Below are positions 24,707-33,429 of a DNA stretch of 64,000 nucleotides, one piece after another; the stretch's first letter is position 1; every line of letters begins with the position of its first letter. The DNA is from JBOHRE01 sp050732635 (GTDB lineage: Bacteria > Gemmatimonadota > Gemmatimonadetes > Longimicrobiales > RSA9), in NCBI GenBank assembly GCA_050732635.1, contig JBOHRE010000003.1, positions 1 to 64,000 on the forward strand, given 5' to 3'. The notes below the pieces were generated by a model. The model made no database searches. It was given only the letters and a program-made list of their open reading frames with translations, and was not told the origin of the DNA. Both the position numbers and the translations under genes were made by a program.

Positions 24707-26271
24707 GCGACGGGCTCGAGCAGGCGCTGGTAATCGACCTTGGCGGTCGACGTCTTGGGCAGCGTGTCGACGAAGGCAAACGCGTCGGGCACCATCCACA
24801 ACGGCAGGACCTCGGCGCAGAAGCGCTTGAGCTCGATCAGGCCGGGCCGCTGCGCGTCGCGGCAGCTCAGGTACGCCGTGATGCGGACGTCGCCCTCGGC
24901 ACCGCGTGTGGCGACTGCCGCCGCCTCGCGGATCGCGGGGTGCCGGTACAGGCCGGCCTCGATCTCGCCCAGCTCGATCCGGTAGCCGCGGCGCTTCACC
25001 ATGCGGTCGCGGCGACCCAGGAAGATGAAGTCGCCAGCGGAGTCCTCGGCAACGACGTCGCCCGTGCGATACCAGCGGGTCCCATCGGCGTCGCTGAGGA
25101 ACGCCCGCTCGGTCTGCTCGGGCCGGTTCCAGTACCCCGCCATCACCGGCGCACCGGTGACGCACAGCTCGCCCTCCTCTCCGAGACCGACGTCCTCGCC
25201 GTTCGCGTCGATGATCCGAATCCGCACATGCGAGCAGGGGCGCCCGATCGGATACGGCTCGACGCGGTCATCGGGCACTCGCTCCGCGACCTCGTACCAG
25301 GTGCAGACGTTCGTCTCGGTCGGGCCGTACAGATTGAAGTAGCGGGGGGCCGGCCACAGCCGCTGAATGCGTCGGAGGTGCTTCACCGGGAAGACCTCCC
25401 CGGCGAACAGCACGGTGCGCAGCGCGGGATACGTCTGGCGCTCGAGCCGCCCGTACTGTGCCAGGAGCGCGAGGATCGAAGGAGCGGAGTACCAGACCGT
25501 GATCCGGCGCTCGGCAATCATGGCGCCGAGCGTGATCGGGTCCTTGGCCGCCTCGGCGCCGATCAGCACGATCGTCGCACCGTGCTTGATCGCCACGTAC
25601 AGGTCGAGGATCGACAGATCGAAATGCAGCGGCGCGTGCGAGGAGAAGCGATCGTCATCGTGCGGCGCGAACGCTTCCGAGCACCAGTCGACGAAGCTGA
25701 GGGCGTTGGCGTGACTCAGCATGACGCCCTTGGGCGTGCCCGTCGATCCCGAGGTGTAGAGGATGTAGGCCAGCCCGTCCGCGCCGGCGGCAACGCCAGG
25801 TCTCACCGGGACCAGGGCCTCCGCCTTCAGTGCGGCGCGCAGCCCGCGTCCCGCGCCGACCTCGGCCAGTCGCAAAAACGCGGGACCGTCCGTCTCGCGG
25901 TGCAGCTCCCGAGCGATGGCGTTCGCAACCGCCTCCTCGACGATCAGCGCGCAGACACCGCAGTCCTCGAGGATGTAGGCGCTGCGCTGCACCGGCGCGC
26001 CCGGGTCGATCGGCACGTACGCGCCGCCCGCCTTCAGGATGCCGAAGATCGCGGCAACCGCATCGATCGATTTCCCCAGCGCCAGACCGACGCGATCACC
26101 GGGGGCCACGCCCCGGGCAACCAACCAGGCGCAGACGCGGTCCGAAAGAGCATCCAGCGCGGCATACGTGATGTCGCCGCACCCCGGCTCCTCGATGGCG
26201 ACCTGCTCCGGCCGCCGCCTCGCCGCCACCGTCAGCAGTGTGCACAGCGTGCGCTCTGGATGTATGCTCAT
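24703..26271 (-). CDS. Stand-alone adenylation enzyme, predicted L-proline:carrier protein ligase (PltF-like)
   Basis: 522 residues, a complete adenylation domain without fused carrier or condensation domain. Core motifs: I-L-Y-T-S-G-S-T-G-T-P-K-G (170-182), N-L-Y-G-P-T-E-T (313-320), Y-R-T-G-D (401-405), and the late Lys511 in T-S-T-A-K. Aligning by hand to GrsA gives pocket residues Asp218, Leu219, Leu222, Tyr261, Leu288, Ala290, Leu314, Val322, Cys323. The code DLLYLALVC is, to my knowledge, that of proline-activating PltF/RedM/CloN4 enzymes. The domain is also related in architecture to DltA. It begins the enzymatic part of the operon, 102 bases after the small membrane gene, and overlaps the dehydrogenase start. 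Confidence 0.88.
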   Translation of the reverse strand: MSIHPERTLCTLLTVAARRRPEQVAIEEPGCGDITYAALDALSDRVCAWLVARGVAPGDRVGLALGKSIDAVAAIFGILKAGGAYVPIDPGAPVQRSAYILEDCGVCALIVEEAVANAIARELHRETDGPAFLRLAEVGAGRGLRAALKAEALVPVRPGVAAGADGLAYILYTSGSTGTPKGVMLSHANALSFVDWCSEAFAPHDDDRFSSHAPLHFDLSILDLYVAIKHGATIVLIGAEAAKDPITLGAMIAERRITVWYSAPSILALLAQYGRLERQTYPALRTVLFAGEVFPVKHLRRIQRLWPAPRYFNLYGPTETNVCTWYEVAERVPDDRVEPYPIGRPCSHVRIRIIDANGEDVGLGEEGELCVTGAPVMAGYWNRPEQTERAFLSDADGTRWYRTGDVVAEDSAGDFIFLGRRDRMVKRRGYRIELGEIEAGLYRHPAIREAAAVATRGAEGDVRITAYLSCRDAQRPGLIELKRFCAEVLPLWMVPDAFAFVDTLPKTSTAKVDYQRLLEPVA

Positions 26272-26373
26272 GCGGATACAGCCCCGTCCGTGAGGCGACT
26301 GCGTTCTGTCTTGTTGGTTTGGACCCGTCGTGAGCCGCGCCTCGGGGTGGCGCGGATACCGACTGCCGTCTGA

Positions 26374-26532
26374 CTACGCGCGGGAGCCGAACAGCCGGGC
26401 GAAGGTCCGGCTGACCGCCGAGATGCCGCCGCGGACGAAGCCGACCGTACGATGCCAGAACATGAGGGCCACGCCGGCACCGGCGGCCAGGGCGGACGCC
26501 AGCGGCATCAGGGTCTCGGGGCCGATGTACAT
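26374..26532 (-). CDS. Small single-helix membrane protein, first gene of the locus
   Basis: 52 residues starting at ATG 26532, with GGAGA seven bases upstream. The N-terminal ten residues are polar, a single hydrophobic helix spans about residues 10-27 (A-S-A-L-A-A-G-A-G-V-A-L-M), and a basic, Ser-containing tail follows (R-T-V-G-F-V-R, then S-R-T-F-A-R-L-F), so the C-terminus should face the cytoplasm. No family is recognised with certainty. Its position directly before the adenylation gene recalls DltX, the small membrane peptide at the 5' end of many dlt operons, but topology and tail sequence do not clearly match. Could also be a scaffold for the glycan machinery. Confidence 0.6.
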   Translation of the reverse strand: MYIGPETLMPLASALAAGAGVALMFWHRTVGFVRGGISAVSRTFARLFGSRA

Positions 26533-26981
26533 AGCCTGTCTCCGGTGCTGTGGTTCAGTGTGTCGGGCCGATTGGGGGGCCGAACGGCCGCGTGCACCCT
26601 CTGAAATCTCCGGGCCAGGCGCGCGGCGGGGGCGCCCCAACCGGCAGGAGCGGCCACTTCGGCCGTGAATCGCCGGGCAGGCTGGCCGTAAAGGCCCCCC
26701 GAACACCGTCCGCTCCGGGGTCAGGGCTGTAGCATGCGTGCAACAGAACGGGCGGCCATGCAACGCGCGTGCGGCTCGTCGAGGCGGCTGAGCGGGAGGC
26801 GGCTGAGCTGAACGGCACCGAAGAAGACGGGCCCCGGCACGCCGTCACGCGCGCCGCCGCCAGGGGAATGCTTCGTGCCTTCGAGTTGGCGCCCGCCGAG
26901 GACGTCGGCGGGGTGCCGCGGCCGGGCTGCGCGCGGCGGCACGCCAGCCGCGAATTCAACTCCGTCTGTCGGACACCCTGC
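26533..26981. other. Divergent intergenic region between the halopyrrole locus and the GT4 operon
   Basis: 449 bases without a convincing gene. It must hold the promoters of both the minus-strand locus and the plus-strand polysaccharide genes. The part nearest 26532 contains short G/C-rich inverted repeats (for example GGCCACTTCGGCC at about 26652-26664) that could fold in the 5' leader of the small membrane gene. I see no clear sigma-70 boxes. Plus-strand codons open in frame with the GT4 gene from 26769, but that stretch has no family-like sequence. Confidence 0.4.
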
Positions 26982-28205
26982 ATGCGAATCGGCGTCGACG
27001 CCTCCTGCTGGAGCAACCGCCGCGGGTACGGTCGGTACACGCGTGAGCTGCTGCGCGCGCTGGTCGAGCTCGCGCCGGAGGAGGAGTGGATCTTCTTCCT
27101 GGACCCGTGGACCGACGCGGTGTTCGACCTCAGCGGCGCGAACGTGCGCCGGGTCGTGGTGCGGCAGGGTCGCTCGCCCTCGCAGGCGGCGTCGGCGAAC
27201 GGCAGCCGCAGCCCACGCGACATGTTGCGCTTCACGGCCGCGGTGCGGGCCGAGGCGCTCGACGTGTTCTTCTGTCCATCGGTATACACCTACTTCCCGC
27301 TGCCTCCTGCGTTGCGGGCGGTGGTGGCCGTGCACGACGCGATCGCCGAGCGCTACCCGACGCTCACGCTGCCCTCGCTACGGTCGCGGCTGTTCTGGCG
27401 CGCGAAGGTGCGGCTCGCGCTGCGCCAAGCGCGGATCGTGCTCACGGTCTCGGATTACTCGGCGCGTGACCTGGTGCAGGTGCTGGGCGTAGCGCCCGAT
27501 CGCATTCGCGTGGCGGGCGAGGCGCCGGCGACGGCGTACCGGCCGAGCGAGGCGGCTGACATCGCGGCGGCGGCGCGTCGGCTTGGGCTGTCAGCAGCGG
27601 ATCGCTGGTTCGTCTACGTGGGTGGCTTCAATCCGCACAAGCGGGTCGACGTGCTGGTGCGCGCGCACACGCGCCTGGCCCGGGAGGTCGTCCCGCCGCC
27701 GCACCTGGTCCTGGTCGGCCCGACGACCGAGGACGTGTTTCACAGTGGCTTCAGCGCGGTGAAGCAGGCAATCCGCGAAGGCGGCAGCGAGCAGCTCGTG
27801 CATTGGGCGGGATACGTGCCCGACGAGCAGCTCCGACACATCCATTCGGGCGCGGTCGCGCTGGTCCTGCCCTCGATGTGCGAGGGGTACGGCCTGCCGG
27901 CGGTCGAAGCGGCGGCGTGCGGCACACCGGTCATCGCGACCCGCGAGAGCCCGCTGCCCACGCTGCTCGAAGGCGGCGGCCTGTTCATCGAGCCCGGGCG
28001 CGAGGATGTGCTGCTGGCCGCGATGCACGGCATGCTGCAGGATCCCGGCGAGCGCGCGACGCTGGGCCGCGCAGCGCGAGCAGCCGCCTCGCGCCTGAGC
28101 TGGCGCACGAGCGCCGAGACGACGCTCGCCGCGCTGCGCGAGGCAGCGGGCAGGTCCGAGAACGCGACGGTGCGCCGCGCAGCCGTTCAGGAGATCGGCG
28201 CGTGA
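26982..28205 (+). CDS. Family 4 glycosyltransferase
   Basis: 407 residues from ATG 26982, where M-R-I-G-V-D-A-S starts the expected Rossmann strand. Mid-protein D-R-W-F-V-Y-V-G-G-F-N-P-H-K-R begins the C-terminal nucleotide-sugar domain, and P-S-M-C-E-G-Y-G-L-P-A-V-E-A-A-A-C-G is the E-x7-E donor-binding motif of GT4 retaining enzymes. Cytosolic or membrane-associated transfer of a hexose in exopolysaccharide assembly. First gene of a three-gene operon: its TGA overlaps the GTG of the deacetylase (GTGA). No signal peptide. Confidence 0.9.
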   Translation: MRIGVDASCWSNRRGYGRYTRELLRALVELAPEEEWIFFLDPWTDAVFDLSGANVRRVVVRQGRSPSQAASANGSRSPRDMLRFTAAVRAEALDVFFCPSVYTYFPLPPALRAVVAVHDAIAERYPTLTLPSLRSRLFWRAKVRLALRQARIVLTVSDYSARDLVQVLGVAPDRIRVAGEAPATAYRPSEAADIAAAARRLGLSAADRWFVYVGGFNPHKRVDVLVRAHTRLAREVVPPPHLVLVGPTTEDVFHSGFSAVKQAIREGGSEQLVHWAGYVPDEQLRHIHSGAVALVLPSMCEGYGLPAVEAAACGTPVIATRESPLPTLLEGGGLFIEPGREDVLLAAMHGMLQDPGERATLGRAARAAASRLSWRTSAETTLAALREAAGRSENATVRRAAVQEIGA

Positions 28206-28948
28206 GGGCGATCCTCTGCTACCACTCGATCGATGCCTCCGGATCGGTCATCTCCGTCGACCCGGATGTCTTCCGGCAACAGATCGCCTGGCTCGAGCGT
28301 AGCGCGGTGCGCGTGGTGCCGCTCGACCGCCTCGTGGAGTCCCATGACAGTGGCGACGCGGTGGCGCTCACGTTCGACGACGCCTTCGCCAACTTCGCCG
28401 AGACCGCGTGGCCGGTGCTGCGCGACGCCGGATTACCGGCGACGGTCTTCGCGCCGACCGACCACATGGGTGGCTGGAACGACTGGGTCCAGCCGGCGCA
28501 CCTGCGGATCCCTGCCCTGCCGCTCATGAGCTGGCAGGTGCTGGCGCGCCTGACGGAGGAAGGTGTGGTCGTCGGCTCGCACACATGCACACACCCGGAT
28601 CTGACGACGCTGCCGGCCGCCGCCATCGCCGGCGAGCTGGAGCACTCGGCGGATCGCATCGAGCGCGAGACGGGACGGCGGCCGGGTGCTCTCGCCTACC
28701 CGTTCGGCGCGTGCGACGCGCGCGTCGCGGACGTCGTCGCCAGCCGCTACCGTCACGCGTGCACGACGCGACTCGAGCCGTATCACGCAGCGGACTCGCG
28801 GCACGAGCTGCCACGGCTGGACATGTACTACTTCAGGCGGGCCGGGCAGCTGGAGCGCTGGGGCTCCTGGCGGTTCGATGCCACGCTGCGCGCGCGGCGC
28901 ACGGCGCGTTCCGCCCGCCACGTGCTGCTGCCGGGGCGGTCGCCGTGA
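28202..28948 (+). CDS. NodB-type polysaccharide deacetylase
   Basis: 248 residues from GTG 28202. NodB motifs: A-L-T-F-D-D (Asp59/60; catalytic base and metal) and G-S-H-T-C-T-H (His127 and His131 for Zn). A-Y-P-F-G near residue 166 is the later R/P-rich motif of carbohydrate esterase family 4. No signal peptide or helix, so it probably acts in the cytoplasm on a lipid-linked or nucleotide-linked intermediate, unless exported otherwise. Both junctions are GTGA overlaps, so it is coupled to the GT4 before and the GT2 after. Confidence 0.88.
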   Translation: MRAILCYHSIDASGSVISVDPDVFRQQIAWLERSAVRVVPLDRLVESHDSGDAVALTFDDAFANFAETAWPVLRDAGLPATVFAPTDHMGGWNDWVQPAHLRIPALPLMSWQVLARLTEEGVVVGSHTCTHPDLTTLPAAAIAGELEHSADRIERETGRRPGALAYPFGACDARVADVVASRYRHACTTRLEPYHAADSRHELPRLDMYYFRRAGQLERWGSWRFDATLRARRTARSARHVLLPGRSP

Positions 28949-30126
28949 GCGCCGAGCGGCCCTACCTCTCCGTCATCGTGCCCGCATTCCAGGGCAGCGG
29001 CATTCTGCGGGACTCGCTCGGCGCCCTGCTGGAAAGCGATCTGCCGCGCGCTGCGTGGGAGCTGGTCGTGGTCGATGACGGCAGCACCGATGAAACCTCC
29101 TGGGTCGCGGCAGAGTACGCCGACACCATCGTGCGGCTCGCGGGCAAACCGCACGGACCAGCGTACGCGAGGAATCGCGGCTCGGAGGTCAGCCGCGGTG
29201 AGGTCCTCGTATTCATCGATGCCGATGTCCGCGTGCATCGCGATACGCTGCGGCGCTTCACGGAGCTGTTCAGCGGCGATCCCTCACTGGCTGCGGCCTT
29301 CGGCTCCTACGATGACCGGCCCCCGGGTGCCGGCCTCGTGTCGCAGTTCCGCAACCTGATGCACCACTACGTGCACCACCGCAACGCGGGCGAAGCCGAG
29401 ACGTTCTGGGCCGGCTGCGGCGCGGTTCGCACGGACGTGTTCCGGGCCGTCGGCATGTTCGACGAGTGGCACTACACTCGCCCGCAGATCGAGGACATCG
29501 AGCTCGGCCGCCGCTTACGCGTGCACGGGCATCGAATTCGGTTGGCCCCCGAGATCCAGGGCTCGCACCTGAAGCGTTGGACGCTCTGGAACGGCCTGAT
29601 GACCGACTTGCACCACCGCGGCGTGCCGTGGATGTGGCTGATCCTCGAGGAGGGGCCGAACGCCGGGTCACGCACGCTGAACGTGCGCACCCGCGAAAAG
29701 ATCTGCACGGCACTGGCGGGCCTGACACTCGCAGCCGCGGCCGCCGCGCTGGCGCTGCGCAGCTTCCTTCCGCTCCTCGTCGCCACCGCCGCCACGCTCA
29801 CGGTGATTGCGCTGAACAGCAGCTTCTACGCGTTCCTCCGGCGCCACCGCGGCTGGCTGTTCACGGTGGCCGCGGTGCCGTTGCACCTCATGTACTTCGT
29901 GGTGAACGGCTTCTCGGTCATCTTCGGCGGGCTGATGCAGGCGCTGTTCGGCGAGCCGCTGCCCTCCGACGAGGCCGCCGCGCAGGCGGAGCTCGGCATC
30001 GAGACCTGGCCGCCCGGCCCGCGGCGGCCGGCTCGGAGCATGTACCGCGCTGTGCAGCCCGCGGGGTCGCGGGCCCGCGACGCGACAGACGAGGAAGGGT
30101 CTAGTCGGCCGCTGCTGCGTCGGTGA
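28945..30126 (+). CDS. Family 2 glycosyltransferase with C-terminal membrane helices
   Basis: 393 residues from GTG 28945, whose GTGA overlaps the deacetylase stop. GT-A motifs: L-S-V-I-V-P-A-F-Q, L-V-V-V-D-D-G-S-T-D-E-T, and V-F-I-D-A-D-V-R for the metal; a later acidic motif is R-P-Q-I-E-D-I-E-L-G-R-R, with a Glu-Asp pair in place of E-D/Q-x-x-R-W. Two to three helices lie near residues 255-335 before a polar tail. Likely a chain-extending or initiating transferase of exopolysaccharide synthesis. The last 26 bases overlap tail-to-tail with the convergent DegT aminotransferase gene. Confidence 0.87.
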   Translation: MSAERPYLSVIVPAFQGSGILRDSLGALLESDLPRAAWELVVVDDGSTDETSWVAAEYADTIVRLAGKPHGPAYARNRGSEVSRGEVLVFIDADVRVHRDTLRRFTELFSGDPSLAAAFGSYDDRPPGAGLVSQFRNLMHHYVHHRNAGEAETFWAGCGAVRTDVFRAVGMFDEWHYTRPQIEDIELGRRLRVHGHRIRLAPEIQGSHLKRWTLWNGLMTDLHHRGVPWMWLILEEGPNAGSRTLNVRTREKICTALAGLTLAAAAAALALRSFLPLLVATAATLTVIALNSSFYAFLRRHRGWLFTVAAVPLHLMYFVVNGFSVIFGGLMQALFGEPLPSDEAAAQAELGIETWPPGPRRPARSMYRAVQPAGSRARDATDEEGSSRPLLRR

Positions 30127-31294
30127 CCAGCTCACTCGCGGCCCGCACATCGGACGGGCTCAGCCGACCATGTGTCGGCAGCGTGAGCAGCTCGGTGGCG
30201 AGCGTCCAGGCGCCCGCGTAGACCTCGCCCGGATCCAGCCGCAGCTGCTGAACGGCGGGCAGCTCGGTCAACGGCCGCGGATAGCTGCCCTCCACACCCA
30301 GCTTGCGACCGTGCGCGAGGAGCCGCTCGCGGCTCATGCCGCTCGAGATGCGCAGCGGAAAGCGGAGCCAACCCGGCTGCGCCGCGGCGGGCACGCAGAA
30401 GACGTTGCCGGTGTGCTGCCACAGTTCAGCCGCCAGGTAGCGGGTTGCGTTGCGCCTGCGGCTGGCCGCCTCCTGCTCGGCCTGGGTGGCAGTGGCCAGC
30501 AGCAGCGCGGCGGCGGTGCGGCTCAGCCCGCGAACGGCGGCGTCGGGCGTTCGGTAGTGCGTCTCACCCAAGCCCACACCGGGCAGCGCGCGCGGGAGGG
30601 CATAGAGTGAGGGCCGCGCGAACGTCCACTGCGCGAGCGCACGGCCGAGCACGCCCGTGTCCTGCGCGCTGCCTGCTGCGCTTGGCTGCGGCGCCAGCGA
30701 GCTCCAGCCGGAGCGCAACAGCAGCGCGCCACCCGCGCCGCCGGTCCAGCCTTTGCCGCGCCCGAAACTGAGCACGCTGATCGGCGCCAGCGAACCCAGT
30801 GGACGGCCGCGCCACGCGGCGCCGTGACCCTGCGCCGCGTCTTCGATCAGCACCGCGTCGAAAGCCCGTGCGGCGTCGCTCAGCGTGTCCCAGTCGACGG
30901 GGATGCCGAACAAAGGGGCGACGACGATGCCGCGGGCTCCTGCCCGCAGCGCGGCCCGCAGCGAGTCGGGATCCGGGTTCAGTGTGGCCGGATCCAGGTC
31001 GTAGAAGCGGATGGGTACGCCCGCGCCGACGGCGGCGGTCGCGACATCGAAGCACGAGAACGCCGGCAGCGCGACGGCGGCGTCCGCGCCGAGCCGCGCG
31101 CGCAGACTGCTCAACGCCAGTTGCAGCGCTGCGGTGCCCGACGCGCAGAGCACGGCACGGTCGGCCGTGAAGCGCTCTTGCAGCTGCGTGCGGAGCGTCT
31201 CGCCGACGTCCGGCAGCAAGCGCGCGGCGCAGAGCGCGCCGCGCAGCAGAGCCGCGCTGGTGATGGGTGAGGACGCCGGCAGCTGATAGCGCAA
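30101..31294 (-). CDS. DegT/DnrJ/EryC1-family PLP aminotransferase
   Basis: 397 residues. A-S-G-T-A-A-L-Q-L-A-L near residue 51 binds the cofactor phosphate, E-D-A-A-Q-G-H-G (Asp152) contacts the pyridine ring, and the Schiff-base Lys is most likely Lys181 in S-F-G-R-G-K-G. The family makes amino sugars from keto-sugar nucleotides. Genes of this family are recurrent in XrtA/PEP-CTERM exopolysaccharide clusters, and this one lies downstream of two genes typical of that setting, so it is probably last in their operon (23-bp gap to the FemAB-like gene). The exact sugar substrate is unknown. Confidence 0.85.
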   Translation of the reverse strand: MRYQLPASSPITSAALLRGALCAARLLPDVGETLRTQLQERFTADRAVLCASGTAALQLALSSLRARLGADAAVALPAFSCFDVATAAVGAGVPIRFYDLDPATLNPDPDSLRAALRAGARGIVVAPLFGIPVDWDTLSDAARAFDAVLIEDAAQGHGAAWRGRPLGSLAPISVLSFGRGKGWTGGAGGALLLRSGWSSLAPQPSAAGSAQDTGVLGRALAQWTFARPSLYALPRALPGVGLGETHYRTPDAAVRGLSRTAAALLLATATQAEQEAASRRRNATRYLAAELWQHTGNVFCVPAAAQPGWLRFPLRISSGMSRERLLAHGRKLGVEGSYPRPLTELPAVQQLRLDPGEVYAGAWTLATELLTLPTHGRLSPSDVRAASELVTDAAAAD

Positions 31295-31317
31295 CGGAGC
31301 CGTCGCTGGGTTGCGCG

Positions 31318-32385
31318 TCAGGGCAGTTGGCGCGCCAGGACGGGGCCCACGGCGTTGGCCACGCGCAGGGGCAGCCTGCTCCAGGCCGCCGTCGCCGCAC
31401 GCAACATTGGCCGCTCAGGGTACGGCGTGGCCGGTCGGCCGCGCGGCGAGAAGGTCAGCCAGGGCAGCGTCTCGTCCGTGCCGCCCCACTGCCGCTTGAA
31501 GCGGTGGGTACCGGTGTCGGGTGTGCAGCGGCCAAAGTTGAAGGTGCGCAGGCCACGCTCGATCATCTGCTCCATGAAAGCCCAGTACAGCAGCATGTTC
31601 GGGGCCTCACGCGAGATTTCGCGCAGGGAGGAAGCCCAGGTCATCTCGAACTCGCCCGCCCAGGCAAAGCCGCAGCCGGCGGCGACCGGTGTGGAGTTCT
31701 TGTAGACGACGCCGAACGTGACCTGCTGCGGGAACAGGCGTGCAACGCGTTCGAAGAAGGTTCGCGGCAGCACGGGCGTGCCGAGGTCGCGCATGTTGCG
31801 CGAGAAGACCTCGTAGAAGGCGTCGCGGTGCTCGGCCCCGAAGCGCGTCTCCATGCCCGCGCGCTGCGGGCGCCGAATCTGACTGCGCAGCTTGGAGCGG
31901 AAGCTGACCCAGAGCTCCTCGGCCGTCGACGGCAGCGGCAGCGTGACCGTGATCTTACGGGCCTGCGGGGCGCTGGCTTCGCCCGCGCCCCTGATCCGCA
32001 GCTCGAGCAGCCGCGTGCGCCGCTGCCTCGCCTCGGCCAGCGCGCGCGCAAACAGCAATCGACGCGCATGCACACTGCCGATCGGGCCGCCGTAGTTCAG
32101 GAATGGCATCGACAGCAGCAGGCCGCCGAACAGTCGCGTCTGTACGCGGACCAGCGGCAGCGCGCCGTGCCAGACGCCGTCCGGATCGACGACCACGTCA
32201 TAGCGCGGCTCATGACCGAGAACGTCCTGCATCACCTCGCGCCAGCCGCCGAGGTGACAAAAGCTGCTGCCCGGCTGCGAGGCGACGAACGCGTCCCAGT
32301 CGTCGCCCGCACCGTCATAGGCCGCCACGGCCAGTCCGGGAGCGATCGTTTCAGCCCGCAACAGCGATCGGAGATTCGAAGCCAT
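31318..32385 (-). CDS. FemAB-like GNAT-fold protein, XrtA/PEP-CTERM cluster type
   Basis: 355 residues from ATG 32385, overlapping the deacetylase end by 35 bases. Two GNAT-like halves are visible: S-S-F-C-H-L-G-G-W-R-E-V near residue 41 and, in the second half, F-R-S-K-L-R-S-Q-I-R-R-P-Q-R-A-G then N-M-L-L-Y-W-A-F-M-E-Q. This is the pattern of the FemAB-type proteins that accompany the exosortase-A exopolysaccharide locus. FemAB enzymes transfer amino acids from aminoacyl-tRNA; in this branch the acceptor is unknown and may be the glycan or a sugar carrier. No export signal. Confidence 0.82.
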   Translation of the reverse strand: MASNLRSLLRAETIAPGLAVAAYDGAGDDWDAFVASQPGSSFCHLGGWREVMQDVLGHEPRYDVVVDPDGVWHGALPLVRVQTRLFGGLLLSMPFLNYGGPIGSVHARRLLFARALAEARQRRTRLLELRIRGAGEASAPQARKITVTLPLPSTAEELWVSFRSKLRSQIRRPQRAGMETRFGAEHRDAFYEVFSRNMRDLGTPVLPRTFFERVARLFPQQVTFGVVYKNSTPVAAGCGFAWAGEFEMTWASSLREISREAPNMLLYWAFMEQMIERGLRTFNFGRCTPDTGTHRFKRQWGGTDETLPWLTFSPRGRPATPYPERPMLRAATAAWSRLPLRVANAVGPVLARQLP

Positions 32386-33193
32386 CAGCAATGGGTTCAA
32401 AACGGAATTCGTGTAGTAGCCGGCGTAGCCGCAGCGCGGTCCGGCCGAGACCACCGTAGTGACGAATGCGCGTCGGCAGCGTCACATCCAGGCGAGGCTG
32501 CGCGGGATCCAGCTCCCAGGGGTGGATGTAGAAGGTGCCGGGCAACCCGCGGCGCTCGCAGCTCTTCAGCGCGTCGCGCGTGTGCGCGAACGGCAGCAGC
32601 CGGAAATAGGCACCGCCGCCGGCGGGCAGGCGCATGCCGAAGCGCCTGATGGTCGTCGGCGGAAACTCGCGAATGCGGCCGCCCGGCCGCTCGATCCAAT
32701 GCGGCTCCGGCCGGGCCGCCGCGTAGCCATAGCCTGGCCGGCGGATGGGAAACAGGCTCGAGTCGTAGGCATGTCCCGTCTCGATCAAGGTATCCAGAGC
32801 CCATTCGTGGCCCGGCGTGATCGAGAAGCTGGGAGCGCGAAAACCCAACACGCGGCTGCCGGTGATCGATTCCAGCAGCTCCTTCGTGCGGCGGACCGAG
32901 TCGTTGAACTGCTGCGGCGTCTGCGCGGTCACGCGGCGGTGGTCCCACCCGTGGGAGGCCACCTCGTGGCCAGCCGTACAGATGCGCCGGACCAGGGCGG
33001 GCTGGCGTTCGGCCACCCAGCCGAGCACGAAGAAGGTGCCGCGCACGCCGAATTCGTCGAGCAGCGCGAGCAGTAGCTCCAACGCCCCGAGCAGCCGGCT
33101 CTCACGAGCCGACCACGTGGCGAAGGGCGCCGCCGATTCCAGGGCCGAGGCTTGGAAGTACTCCTCGACGTCAACCGTAAAGTAGTGTCGCAT
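32351..33193 (-). CDS. Polysaccharide deacetylase of the XrtA/PEP-CTERM-associated type
   Basis: 280 residues. Starts M-R-H-Y-F-T-V-D-V-E-E-Y-F, the N-terminal signature of the exosortase-associated deacetylase family, where Asp8 is the catalytic/metal Asp. Zinc histidines His81 and His85 lie in A-S-H-G-W-D-H; G-F-R-A-P-S-F-S-I near residue 117 is the third motif. Conserved R-L-P-A-G-G-G-A-Y-F-R and Y-I-H-P-W-E near the end also fit. Expected to remove N-acetyl groups from the exopolysaccharide repeat. First gene of the minus-strand operon that continues with the FemAB-like and DegT genes. Confidence 0.88.
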   Translation of the reverse strand: MRHYFTVDVEEYFQASALESAAPFATWSARESRLLGALELLLALLDEFGVRGTFFVLGWVAERQPALVRRICTAGHEVASHGWDHRRVTAQTPQQFNDSVRRTKELLESITGSRVLGFRAPSFSITPGHEWALDTLIETGHAYDSSLFPIRRPGYGYAAARPEPHWIERPGGRIREFPPTTIRRFGMRLPAGGGAYFRLLPFAHTRDALKSCERRGLPGTFYIHPWELDPAQPRLDVTLPTRIRHYGGLGRTALRLRRLLHEFRFEPIADGFESPIAVAG

Positions 33194-33429
33194 CCAGAAT
33201 GCGAGTTACGACTCGGGGCCGGTCAGAGGAGCAAGGCATATGCCCTGCGCCTGCGGGCGAGCCGGGTCCTCTCGCGGGGAACGTGCACAACCGACGCGAA
33301 CGACGTAGGATGCGGCGCGCCGCCTGGCCGTTTCGCGCTCGCGTTGTGTTGCGCGACCGCTACACGTGCGGGTCTGGTCGTGTCCGGAGTGTCGGACCGC
33401 TGCGGCGATCGAATCGGCGGGGATGATCG

